From Telmatospirillum sp. (lineage in GTDB: Bacteria > Pseudomonadota > Alphaproteobacteria > CACIAM-22H2), in contig JADCGL010000011.1 of assembly GCA_020248985.1 (NCBI GenBank), positions 100,255-164,254 on the forward strand: 64,000 bases of DNA, in the 5' to 3' direction. The stretch's first letter is position 1. Each line of letters starts with the position of its first letter. The notes below the pieces were generated by a model. The model ran no database searches. It was given only the letters and a program-made list of their open reading frames with translations, and had not been told where the DNA came from. Both the position numbers and the translations under genes were made by a program. This document shows positions 1 through 6,902 of the stretch, in pieces.

Positions 1-337
1 CCTCGTCGTCGACGAAAAACGTCTGCGCGACCGGTGCCGGATCGGCAAGACCGGTCGTTTCGACGATGATGCCGTCGAGCTTGCCAGCGCGTTTCATGAG
101 ACCGCCGATGATGCGCACCAGATCGCCGCGCACCGTGCAGCAGATGCAACCGTTGTTCATCTCGAATATCTCTTCGTCGGCGCCGACCACGATTTCGTTG
201 TCGATGCCGACTTCGCCGAATTCGTTGACGATGACGGCGTATTTCTTGCCGTGGTCTTCGCCGAGGATGCGGTTGAGCAGCGTAGTTTTGCCGGCTCCCA
301 GATAGCCGGTCAGGACCGTGACGGGAATTTCTGACAT
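1..337 (-). CDS. CobW/COG0523-family metal-chaperone GTPase (N-terminal part only)
   Basis: The first 112 residues of a COG0523 G3E GTPase are visible; the C-terminus lies beyond the window edge. The Walker A motif GYLGAGKT is at residues 11-18, and the family metal-binding motif CICC is at residues 64-67, followed by the ETTGLADP stretch typical of CobW/YjiA/ZigA proteins. The start at 337 is supported by an AAGGAG ribosome site about 6 bases upstream. Family members hand zinc or cobalt to client enzymes using GTP. Divergence from a DUF1826 gene across a Zur-like operator favours a zinc-starvation role (ZigA/ZagA-like) over cobalamin synthesis, although a cobalamin riboswitch sits 760 bases away. 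The zinc assignment is inference; the family assignment is firm. Confidence 0.93.
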   Translation of the reverse strand, partial: MSEIPVTVLTGYLGAGKTTLLNRILGEDHGKKYAVIVNEFGEVGIDNEIVVGADEEIFEMNNGCICCTVRGDLVRIIGGLMKRAGKLDGIIVETTGLADPAPVAQTFFVDDE

Positions 338-400
338 TTCAGCGCTCCTTTTCGCGCGGACTGCGGCGCGCCAGCTTGACCATCGTTCGCGGCCACGATA

Positions 401-413
401 GTTATAATATAAC
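401..413. promoter_or_regulatory. Candidate Zur operator between divergent zinc genes
   Basis: GTTATA-A-TATAAC is a perfect inverted repeat around one central base, in an AT-rich patch surrounded by GC-rich DNA. It agrees with the proteobacterial Zur consensus (TGTTATA-TATAACA type). A second overlapping run, ATAACATAACAT, extends to 420. It lies 63 bases from the COG0523 start and 41 bases from the DUF1826 start, so one repressor site could serve both genes. Confidence 0.72.
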
Positions 414-454
414 ATAACATATTTCAAGGCGCCCCGGCGCCGAGGAGCGTTTCG

Positions 455-1078
455 ATGGATGGTGCGATGGGCGCGTGCGCGCCGAACATGCGGGCGATCG
501 GCGGGATTTCGCACGGCGACGTTCGGGCCTGCGGTCCGATCGTCGATCTGCGCTGTCCGGCGGAGGCTGTGCGTCGCGCCGTTGCGGCCCTTCGCTTCGG
601 TCCCGATCCGTCGTTCGAATTTCCGGCGGATTGCGAAGATGTGCTGGCCGAACTTGTGCGTCGCGTCGCCGACGCAGCACTTGCGGCGGATATGGCCGAC
701 ATTGCGCATGCCTATGCGGCGCGCACCGGTGCGGCACGGCAGAAACTCCGCTTTGCGCGGATCGTCGGTCCGGGCTGCAAATTTTTTCATGTCGATATGG
801 TCGAATTGCGGGCGATCACGACCTATGCCGGCGAGGGTACGGAATATGTCGAGGCCAGCGACGTCGACAGGGCGGCGTTGGGCAGCGGCGACAACCGACG
901 CATCGTGCCGGATCCAACGAAGGTGAAGCGCTTGCCGCTCTACGCGGTCGGCTATTTCCGCGGCGAAGCCGATCTTGCGCACGCGGGCACGGGCCACGTG
1001 CACCGCTCGCCGCCCGCGAGCCCGCACGCACCGCGTCTTTTGTTTGTCGTTGATCGCGCGCTTGACGCCGATGGCTGA
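455..1078 (+). CDS. DUF1826 domain protein
   Basis: This 207-residue protein matches DUF1826 in its C-terminal half. It has a conserved FHVD stretch near residue 110, then a RAITTYAGEGTEYV segment, an LYAVGYFRGE segment, and a terminal HRSPPA...RLLFVVD block. The biochemical function is unknown. The pattern of one early His, a late His-Arg-Ser-Pro and a beta-rich core suggests a cupin/2-oxoglutarate-dioxygenase-like fold, which is my inference. The start at 455 has a GAGGAG site at 442-447. Genes of this family are recurrent neighbours of COG0523 GTPases in predicted Zur regulons, and the operator between the two genes fits that here. Its stop lies about 15 bases before the cobalamin riboswitch, so read-through into the next operon is possible. 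Confidence 0.85.
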   Translation: MDGAMGACAPNMRAIGGISHGDVRACGPIVDLRCPAEAVRRAVAALRFGPDPSFEFPADCEDVLAELVRRVADAALAADMADIAHAYAARTGAARQKLRFARIVGPGCKFFHVDMVELRAITTYAGEGTEYVEASDVDRAALGSGDNRRIVPDPTKVKRLPLYAVGYFRGEADLAHAGTGHVHRSPPASPHAPRLLFVVDRALDADG

Positions 1079-1094
1079 CGTCTGCGAACGTCTG

Positions 1095-1268
1095 TTCGTC
1101 GGTTTCCCTCGGGAATTGATAGGGAATGCAGTGAGGCGCGGTGTGTGCGCCGATTCTGCGGCTGCCCCCGCAACTGTGAGCGGCGAGCGGCGCGTCATCT
1201 CGCCACTGGGCAACCGGGAAGGCGACGCGTCCGCCCAGACCCGCAAGCCAGGAGACCTGCCGGCGAGT
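1095..1268 (+). promoter_or_regulatory. Cobalamin (AdoCbl) riboswitch aptamer
   Basis: The classical conserved elements occur in order: GGGAATGCAGTGAGG near 1122-1136, the B12 box GCTGCCCCCGCAACTGTGAG at 1161-1180, a CCACTGGGCAACCGGGAAGGCG segment across 1203-1224, and the closing GCAAGCCAGGAGACCTGCC at 1243-1261. Short TCGG/CCGG complementarity at about 1099 and 1260 can close the outer stem. The leader sits upstream of DUF1636 and an ABC importer on the same strand. It therefore very likely represses uptake genes when adenosylcobalamin is plentiful. Exact ends are approximate. Together with the next hairpin it fills the 312-base gene-free stretch 1079-1390. Confidence 0.95.
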
Positions 1269-1311
1269 GTAGTCGCGTCGCGTACACGTCGGGCGGGGTG
1301 CCCCGATGGAG

Positions 1312-1352
1312 CCAAAAGGCCGTTCGGAAAACCGGACGCCAAGCGGCTTTGG
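1312..1352 (+). promoter_or_regulatory. Possible riboswitch expression-platform hairpin
   Basis: CCAAA...GGCCG-TTCGG pairs with CCGGA...CGGC-TTTGG around an AAAA loop, giving an imperfect but long stem 45 bases downstream of the aptamer. No U-tract follows, so it is not a plain intrinsic terminator. It could act by Rho-dependent or translational control of the gene at 1391. Confidence 0.4.
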
Positions 1353-1390
1353 TTCGCGGACGACGTGCTGCGTTGCCGCGAGGCCGACCG

Positions 1391-1858
1391 ATGAGCGACT
1401 GTTCCGACGGCATTGTGCCGAGGCGCGTTTTCGATGCGCCGATTCTCGACGTTTGCGTTCTGTGCCGGGCGCCCGACTGGAGCCAGTCGGAGGGGGCGCG
1501 GCCCGGCGCCATTCTGGCCGAGCAAGTCGATCGCGCCTTGGCCGCGCGCGCAATTCCAAGTGCGGTGCGCCGCAATGTGCGCTGCATCAGCCAATGCAAA
1601 CGCCCCTGCGCGGTCGCCTTCAGCGCGCCCGGGCGCTTCACCTATCTGTTCGGCGATCTCGTCGCGTTGCGCGACGCAGAAGCCGTCGTCGATGCCTTCG
1701 CGCTTTACCTCGCCCGCCCCGACGGCCTCATGGAACGCTTCGAGCGTCCTGCGGCCTTGCGTGCGGGCATCCTTGCGCGCGTGCCGCCGCCCGGCTGGTG
1801 CGGACCCTTGGTCGATACGTCCGTGCACATCGAAGCCCAATTCGGAGACGCAAAATGA
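1391..1858 (+). CDS. DUF1636 cysteine-rich putative metal-binding protein
   Basis: This 155-residue protein carries the DUF1636 signature: CVLC at residues 22-25 and a C-x3-C-x3-C cluster at 65, 69 and 73 (CISQCKRPC), followed by a YLFGDL segment. The cysteines suggest a thioredoxin-like ferredoxin fold or a metal site. No reaction is established. DUF1636 genes are often found behind cobalamin riboswitches, as here, which suggests a role in cobalt handling or B12 precursor supply. Its last four bases overlap the next start (ATGA), so it is translationally coupled to the solute-binding protein. Confidence 0.88.
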   Translation: MSDCSDGIVPRRVFDAPILDVCVLCRAPDWSQSEGARPGAILAEQVDRALAARAIPSAVRRNVRCISQCKRPCAVAFSAPGRFTYLFGDLVALRDAEAVVDAFALYLARPDGLMERFERPAALRAGILARVPPPGWCGPLVDTSVHIEAQFGDAK

Positions 1859-3324
1859 TCCGTCTGCTCTTTCTCGCTTTTCTCTCGTTCGTCGCCGTAG
1901 CGCCAGCGCTGGCGCAACGGCCCGTCGTCGTCGGTCAGACGTTCCTTGCCGAATCGCTCGATCCGGCGCAGGGCAATGCAGGCTGGGCCCTGCAATCGCA
2001 CGGGTTGGCCGAAACTTTGTTCACCGTCGATCGCGAAGGCCGCATCGTGCCGAACCTCGCGCGCAACGTGGTGCGCGACGGCGAGGCTTGGCGCATCGAG
2101 CTGCGCGACGACGTTCGCTTCGGCGACGGCAGCCCGCTTGATGCGTCTGCGTTGCGCGACGCGTTTCTGCGCTCGACGGCCGAGAGTGCGCGCGCGCGCG
2201 CGCAGACCGGGCGGATCGAAGTCGAAATTCTGGGGCCGCATGCCGTGCGGCTGCGCACCGAGCAGAAGCTTGCGGCGGTCGAGAGCGTGCTCGCCGAGTT
2301 CCCGCTCGTCGTCTACCGCGTCGACGGCGAACGCTTTCACTTCACCGGACCCTATCGTGCGGTCGAGTATCGGCGCGGCGAGATGTTGCGTCTTGAGCCC
2401 AATCCGCACTACCGCGTGCCGGCCGTTCGGCCGCCGGTCGTCGTGCGGCGTGTGGCCGACACGCAGACCTTGGCGCTGGGCCTCGAAAGCGGCGAGATCG
2501 ACATCGCGTTCAATCTTGCGGTCGAAACTTTGCCGCGGCTGGCGCGCCGCGCCGGCCTGACGGTGAAATCGACGCCGGTCGCCTACCAGTACATGGCGTT
2601 TCTCAACATGGCGCGCGCGCCCTTCGACGATGTGCGCGTGCGCCGCGCGGTCGATCTGGCCGTTGATCGCGCACAGCTGGTCGAGGCAGTGCGCGGCGGC
2701 GAGGTCGCGACCGGCATGTATCCGCGCTTTTTCCCGTTCGCGTCGCCCGACCGGCGCCCGACCGATCCTGCCGAGGCCGCACGCCTGCTCGACGCGGCAG
2801 GTTGGATCGCGGGTGCCAACGGCCAGCGCTTCAAAGACGGCCGCCCGCTCGAATTCGTGCTGACCGCCTATCCGCAGCGCCCCGATTTCGTCACGCTTGC
2901 CCCGGTCTTGCGCGCCCAGCTCGAGCGGATCGGCTTTCGCGTGCGCCTCGAAACGAGCGAAGCGATCACGCCGCAGTTGCAGGCCAAGCGCTTCGACATG
3001 GCCTTTTGGGCGATGCATGCGGCCCCCGGCGGCGACGGCGCCTACGTGCTCGAACAGTATCTGCGCAGCCAAGGGCCGACGAATTTCGCGGGCTTGGCCG
3101 ATCCGCAGATCGACGCCGCCCTCGATCGGCTACGCACGACCGATGCGCCGGTCGCGCGCATCGCAGCCCTGCGCGCGACAGAAGCGCTTGTCTTCGCGCA
3201 AGCGCCCGTCGTCTATCTGATGACGCCGGTCTGGCATGTCGGGCTGTCGGCGCGTGTTGCCGATTATGTGCCCTATCCGTCGGACTACTACATCGTGCGC
3301 GCCGATCTGCGCGCGCGCGACTGA
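1855..3324 (+). CDS. ABC transporter periplasmic substrate-binding protein, peptide/nickel (SBP_bac_5) family
   Basis: The 489-residue precursor has a clear signal peptide (hydrophobic residues 4-18, cleavage after ALA at about residue 20). It then shows the SBP_bac_5 pattern: ESLDPAQGN near the start of the mature protein, LAETLFTVD, LARNVV...WRIELRDDVRFGDGSPLDA, and later AFLNMARAPFDDVRVRRAVDLAVDR. The family (DppA, OppA, NikA) delivers peptides, nickel or other ligands to an inner-membrane ABC importer. The cobalamin riboswitch upstream makes a cobalt or corrinoid-related ligand the best guess. This resembles the Sinorhizobium CbtJKL cobalt system in concept; I have not been able to compare sequences. 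There is no intergenic space before the permease at 3325. Confidence 0.9.
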   Translation: MIRLLFLAFLSFVAVAPALAQRPVVVGQTFLAESLDPAQGNAGWALQSHGLAETLFTVDREGRIVPNLARNVVRDGEAWRIELRDDVRFGDGSPLDASALRDAFLRSTAESARARAQTGRIEVEILGPHAVRLRTEQKLAAVESVLAEFPLVVYRVDGERFHFTGPYRAVEYRRGEMLRLEPNPHYRVPAVRPPVVVRRVADTQTLALGLESGEIDIAFNLAVETLPRLARRAGLTVKSTPVAYQYMAFLNMARAPFDDVRVRRAVDLAVDRAQLVEAVRGGEVATGMYPRFFPFASPDRRPTDPAEAARLLDAAGWIAGANGQRFKDGRPLEFVLTAYPQRPDFVTLAPVLRAQLERIGFRVRLETSEAITPQLQAKRFDMAFWAMHAAPGGDGAYVLEQYLRSQGPTNFAGLADPQIDAALDRLRTTDAPVARIAALRATEALVFAQAPVVYLMTPVWHVGLSARVADYVPYPSDYYIVRADLRARD

Positions 3325-4248
3325 ATGGCGTTGGGCCGCGTTCTGGGCGAGTTTGGGCGCGTGGCCATCCATCTGCTGGCCGCATCGGCGCTCGCGTTCC
3401 TCATCGTGCGCGCGATGCCCGGCGACCCGGCCGTGCTGCTGCTGCTGGCGCAGGGCCAGGCGGCCGATCCTGCGACCGTGGCGGCCTTGCATGCGCAATG
3501 GGGCCTCGACCGCAGTCTGCCGGGACAGTACGCGGCGTGGCTCGGCGATTTTCTGGCGGGCGACTGGCGCACGAGTTTTCGCACCGGCCGCCCGATCTTC
3601 GAGGAATTCGCCGCACGGCTGCCGGTCACGCTGACGGTGGGGCTCGGCGCGTTTGCACTAGCACTTGGCGTCGCAGGACCGCTTGCCGAGGCGGCGGCGG
3701 CACGCCCGCATGGCTGGCAGGATCGCGTGCTCGATGCCGCCACGCTCGGCGCGCAGGCCGTACCCGGCTTCTGGCTCGGCTGCGTGCTGATCTGGGTGTT
3801 TGCGGTCGAGCTGCGCGCGATCGCGTTGTTCGAGGCGGGGCCGCAACGCTACGCGCTGCCGATCGCCGTGGTGGCGCTTGCGGTGCTGGGGCCGCTGGCC
3901 CAGGTCTATCGCGCGGGCCTGCGCGAGGTGGGGCGCAGCGATTATGTGCGCGCCGCCCTCGCGCGCGGCGCTTCGCGCGGGCGCGTGATGGTGCAGCAAG
4001 GGCGCCGGTACGCGGCTCTCGGTCTGTTTTCGACGGCGGCCGCGGAGGCGGGCACGGTCGTCGGCGGGACGGCCGTGGTCGAAACCGTGTTCGGCCTGCC
4101 GGGCATCGGCCAGTTCGTCGTCGACAGCGTCGCAGTGCGCGACTTTTTCGTGCTCCAAGCTTTTTTCATGGTCGCGGTTGCGTGGATGCTGCTGGCCTCG
4201 CTTGCGGCGCGGCTCGCACGGCGCCTCGTGGCACCGGGCGCGTTTTGA
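3325..4248 (+). CDS. ABC transporter permease, DppB/NikB type
   Basis: This 307-residue inner-membrane protein has the order expected for DppB/NikB-type permeases: an N-terminal helix, the MPGDPAVLLLL motif (residues about 31-41), the HAQWGLDRSLPGQY loop, and an EAA-like loop near YRAGLREVGRSDYVRAALARGASRGRVM. A GGTAVVETVFGLPGIGQFVVDSV block near the C-terminus is strongly diagnostic. The start codon directly abuts the preceding stop. The protein would form a heterodimeric channel with the permease at 4250. Confidence 0.93.
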   Translation: MALGRVLGEFGRVAIHLLAASALAFLIVRAMPGDPAVLLLLAQGQAADPATVAALHAQWGLDRSLPGQYAAWLGDFLAGDWRTSFRTGRPIFEEFAARLPVTLTVGLGAFALALGVAGPLAEAAAARPHGWQDRVLDAATLGAQAVPGFWLGCVLIWVFAVELRAIALFEAGPQRYALPIAVVALAVLGPLAQVYRAGLREVGRSDYVRAALARGASRGRVMVQQGRRYAALGLFSTAAAEAGTVVGGTAVVETVFGLPGIGQFVVDSVAVRDFFVLQAFFMVAVAWMLLASLAARLARRLVAPGAF

Positions 4249-4249
4249 G

Positions 4250-5065
4250 ATGTCGCACCATCGGCCATCGGGCGTCCGCCGATCGCCTGGCCTGCTGGCG
4301 AGCCTCGCAGCACTCGCCGTCGTTGCCGCGCTCTGGCAGCCTTACGCGCCGGATGCGGTCGATCTCGCGCTGCGCAATGTCGGCATGTCGTGGGCCCATC
4401 CGATGGGCACCGACCATTTGGGCCGCGACGTGCTGTCGCGCATTCTGGTCGGGTTTGCGCGCACGCTGGCGGCGGTTGCGGTCGTTTCCAGCGTGTGCGT
4501 GGGCGTCGGCGTGGCGGTGGGCATTCTGGCGTCGTCGCTGCAGGGATTTGCGCGCGCCGCCCTGCTACGGACGGCCGAATTCGCGAGCGTGGTCCCGAGC
4601 CTCGTCGCGGCGATCGCGATCGTCGCCATGTTCGGCAACGGCACGCTCACTGTCGGGCTGGCCCTGGCGGCGGGGGCTTGGGGGCCGCATGCGCTGCTGG
4701 CCTTCGGCCTTGCCGAACGGGCGCGCGGCGAAACCTATGTGCGGGCTGCCGCCGCACTCGGGGCGGGCTCGGCGCATCTGCTGCGCCGCCACGTGCTGCC
4801 GGCCATTCTCGACACCCAGCTCGCCTATCTGGGCGCCAAGGTCGGGCGCATCGTGATCGCCTATTCCGCACTCGCGTTTCTGGGGCTGGGGGCGGATTCG
4901 AGCCGGCCGGACTGGGGTGCGATGCTGTTCGAATACCGGCTTATGATGTTCGACCAGCCCACTTTGATGCTGTGGCCGGGGCTGGCGATCGTGCTGCTGT
5001 GCGTGGCACTGCGCGAAGGCATTGGCTGGGACAAGGATGCGCCGGCGCGCGTTTCGCCGCCCTAA
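4250..5065 (+). CDS. ABC transporter permease, DppC/NikC type
   Basis: This 271-residue permease contains the DppC/NikC hallmark MGTDHLGRDVLSRILVGFART near residues 47-67, an EAA loop around YVRAAAALGAGSAHLLRRHVLP, and the C-terminal LAFLGLGADSSRPDWGAML motif. It starts one base after the previous stop, so it belongs to the same transcript. It is somewhat shorter than typical (about 280-300 residues), with a reduced N-terminal segment. No ABC ATPase gene follows: the next gene is convergent and overlaps its last four bases. The importer must therefore borrow an ATPase encoded elsewhere, or the operon is incomplete. Confidence 0.93.
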   Translation: MSHHRPSGVRRSPGLLASLAALAVVAALWQPYAPDAVDLALRNVGMSWAHPMGTDHLGRDVLSRILVGFARTLAAVAVVSSVCVGVGVAVGILASSLQGFARAALLRTAEFASVVPSLVAAIAIVAMFGNGTLTVGLALAAGAWGPHALLAFGLAERARGETYVRAAAALGAGSAHLLRRHVLPAILDTQLAYLGAKVGRIVIAYSALAFLGLGADSSRPDWGAMLFEYRLMMFDQPTLMLWPGLAIVLLCVALREGIGWDKDAPARVSPP

Positions 5066-5616
5066 AGCTTCGCCAGATGGTCGCGATACCAGTCGCGCCA
5101 GCGCATGGCTTCGCCGATGTCGTGCGCGAGCCATTCGCCGAGCAGCCCGTCGGCATTGCGCCCGGCGAGGTCCTGCAGCCGGGCGATTTCCATCTCGGCC
5201 ATTTCGACGAGCTGTTCGACCTGGGCGGCGCGCTCGCCCTCGGGCAGCAGATCGAGGAAGCGCATCTTGAGCGCCACGACCATTTTGGAAAGGTCGGTCA
5301 TGGGGGCCCGCACGGGGCTGCGCAGCATGTCGCAGAGTTTTTCGCGGCCCTTGTCGGTCAGCGCCAGCACCGTGTCGGCCGACAGGCTCTGGCCGGGGCC
5401 CGCCCGCTTGCCGCGCGGCTCGACGAGATCTTCGTAGCGCAGCTGCTCGATCGACAGGCCCAACACGTCGAGCGACGGGCCCATCAGCCGCGAGACGAAG
5501 CCGCGCACGGCCGCCGACAGCGCACCCAAGCTCATTTCCGCGCGCGCCAATTCGCCGAGTGCCGTGAGGCGCACGGCTTCCGTCGGAATCAGCGATTGGT
5601 CGCGAAAGCGCGGCAT
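5062..5616 (-). CDS. PadR-like transcriptional regulator
   Basis: This 184-residue protein has an N-terminal winged-helix-like part with an ALTDKGREKL element near residue 86. Its C-terminal half is long, helical and rich in acidic residues (LLPEGERAAQVEQLVEMAEMEIARL), as in the Vir_act_alpha_C dimerisation domain of PadR proteins. It probably represses a nearby or divergent gene; the target is not evident. It overlaps the permease gene tail-to-tail by four bases. The creatininase gene ends 12 bases upstream of its start on the same strand, so the two may be co-transcribed. The family call rests on overall pattern rather than a catalytic motif. Confidence 0.62.
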   Translation of the reverse strand: MPRFRDQSLIPTEAVRLTALGELARAEMSLGALSAAVRGFVSRLMGPSLDVLGLSIEQLRYEDLVEPRGKRAGPGQSLSADTVLALTDKGREKLCDMLRSPVRAPMTDLSKMVVALKMRFLDLLPEGERAAQVEQLVEMAEMEIARLQDLAGRNADGLLGEWLAHDIGEAMRWRDWYRDHLAKL

Positions 5617-5627
5617 GGGAAGACCCG

Positions 5628-6431
5628 TTACGCGTAGTCCTTGATGCGGTCAAGCGGGAAGCGTGCCACCTCGGCCAGCAGTGCCGCAAGCTTGCGCGCG
5701 GCATGCTCGACGACTTGGGCCCCGCGCGCGGCGTCCGCGTCGGTCGCGTCGCCCACGGCACCCGACGGATGCAGATCCTGGCTCTGCCAGGCAAGCGCAC
5801 TCGAGCCGGTGTAGGTCAGCAGCTTGAAATGTTCGGCAAGATCGATCTGGCCCGGCTTGAAGTTCGCGATCTTGTCGCCGCGCACCGTGTGTGGGGCGAG
5901 ATGCATCATCATTGAGGTTTCGACCCCGCCCGCATGGATGCCGAATTTCATTTCCGGCGTCGGCCACAGGCCTTCGGGCATGCCGTAGGCCCACCACGAG
6001 GCCGCGACGGCCGCCATTTTGAGCCGCACGCGCAGATCGCGCGCGACGATGTCCATGATCTGCGGCTGGCCGCCATGGCTGTTGAACATCACGAATTTGC
6101 GGATGCCCGCCCGGTGCACGCATTCGCCGATCTCGGTCCAGATGCGGATCAGCGTTTCGGCGGAGAAAGACAGCGTGCCCGGGAAGGCCAGATGCTCGTT
6201 CGATTTGCCGATGTCGGTCTGCGGCAGGATCAGCACTTTGAGATCGGGCTCGAAATGCGCGGTCGCAGCTTCGACGATGCCGCGATTGAGCGTGGCGTCG
6301 ACCGACACGGGCAGATGCGGCCCGTGCTGCTCGACGGCCGCGACCGGCAGCAGGGCCACCGTTTTCGCGGGATCGAGCCCGCGGAAATCCTCGGTCGTCA
6401 TGTCGAGCCACCACCGCCATGCCTGCGCCAT
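5628..6431 (-). CDS. Creatininase-family amidohydrolase
   Basis: The 267-residue protein shows the creatininase family metal-site segments: the EQHGPHLPV motif near residue 34, D at about 43, HGGQ near residue 120 and the late GVETSMMMHLAP segment. Known members are creatinine amidohydrolase and FAPy deformylase/ArfB, which open cyclic or formyl amides with two bound metals. The exact substrate cannot be read. Start 6431 has a GGGAGCG ribosome site. A RidA gene diverges from it across 78 bases, so the two may share a control region and act on nitrogen compounds. Confidence 0.88.
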   Translation of the reverse strand: MAQAWRWWLDMTTEDFRGLDPAKTVALLPVAAVEQHGPHLPVSVDATLNRGIVEAATAHFEPDLKVLILPQTDIGKSNEHLAFPGTLSFSAETLIRIWTEIGECVHRAGIRKFVMFNSHGGQPQIMDIVARDLRVRLKMAAVAASWWAYGMPEGLWPTPEMKFGIHAGGVETSMMMHLAPHTVRGDKIANFKPGQIDLAEHFKLLTYTGSSALAWQSQDLHPSGAVGDATDADAARGAQVVEHAARKLAALLAEVARFPLDRIKDYA

Positions 6432-6509
6432 CTGCCGTCGCTCCCTGTTTTTTGACGTCGGCCGTTGTATAGTCGCTTCCCCGCATCGACGCCAGGGAGA
6501 GCCCGCGAC

Positions 6510-6902
6510 ATGGACCGATTGACGCCGCCCGAACTTGCCGCCCCGCTGGCGCGCTACGTGCACGGCATTGCCGTCGACATGCCGGGCCGCCTGCTGTTCA
6601 GCTCGGGCCAGCTCGCGATCGCCAAGGACGGCTCGGTGCCGGACGGCATCGACGCGCAATGCGACCTCATCTTCGCCAATCTCGACGCGATCCTCAAAAA
6701 TGCGGGCATGAATCGGGCCAACGTCGTGCGCGTGAACGCTTTCGTGCTCGACCGTGCCGATTTCAAACCCTACATGGCCGCACGGGACCGCTGGTTCGAA
6801 GGGTTTCCGCCGCCGGCTTCGACGCTGATGATGGTGGGCGCCTTCACGCGGCCCGAGTTCAGGGTCGAGATCGAGATCGTCGCGGCCCGCGAAGGGGCCT
6901 AA
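6510..6902 (+). CDS. RidA/YjgF/YER057c/UK114 family protein
   Basis: This 130-residue protein has the single-domain RidA fold pattern: FSSGQLAIAKDG near residue 30, LDAILKNAGMNRANVVRVNAFV in the middle and FTRPEFRVEIEIVAAR at the end. RidA proteins form trimers and many hydrolyse reactive enamine/imine intermediates released by pyridoxal enzymes. The ATG at 6510 is preferred over an upstream in-frame start because AGGGAGA lies at 6494-6500. It diverges from the creatininase-family gene. Its stop overlaps the following convergent gene by four bases. Confidence 0.92.
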   Translation: MDRLTPPELAAPLARYVHGIAVDMPGRLLFSSGQLAIAKDGSVPDGIDAQCDLIFANLDAILKNAGMNRANVVRVNAFVLDRADFKPYMAARDRWFEGFPPPASTLMMVGAFTRPEFRVEIEIVAAREGA

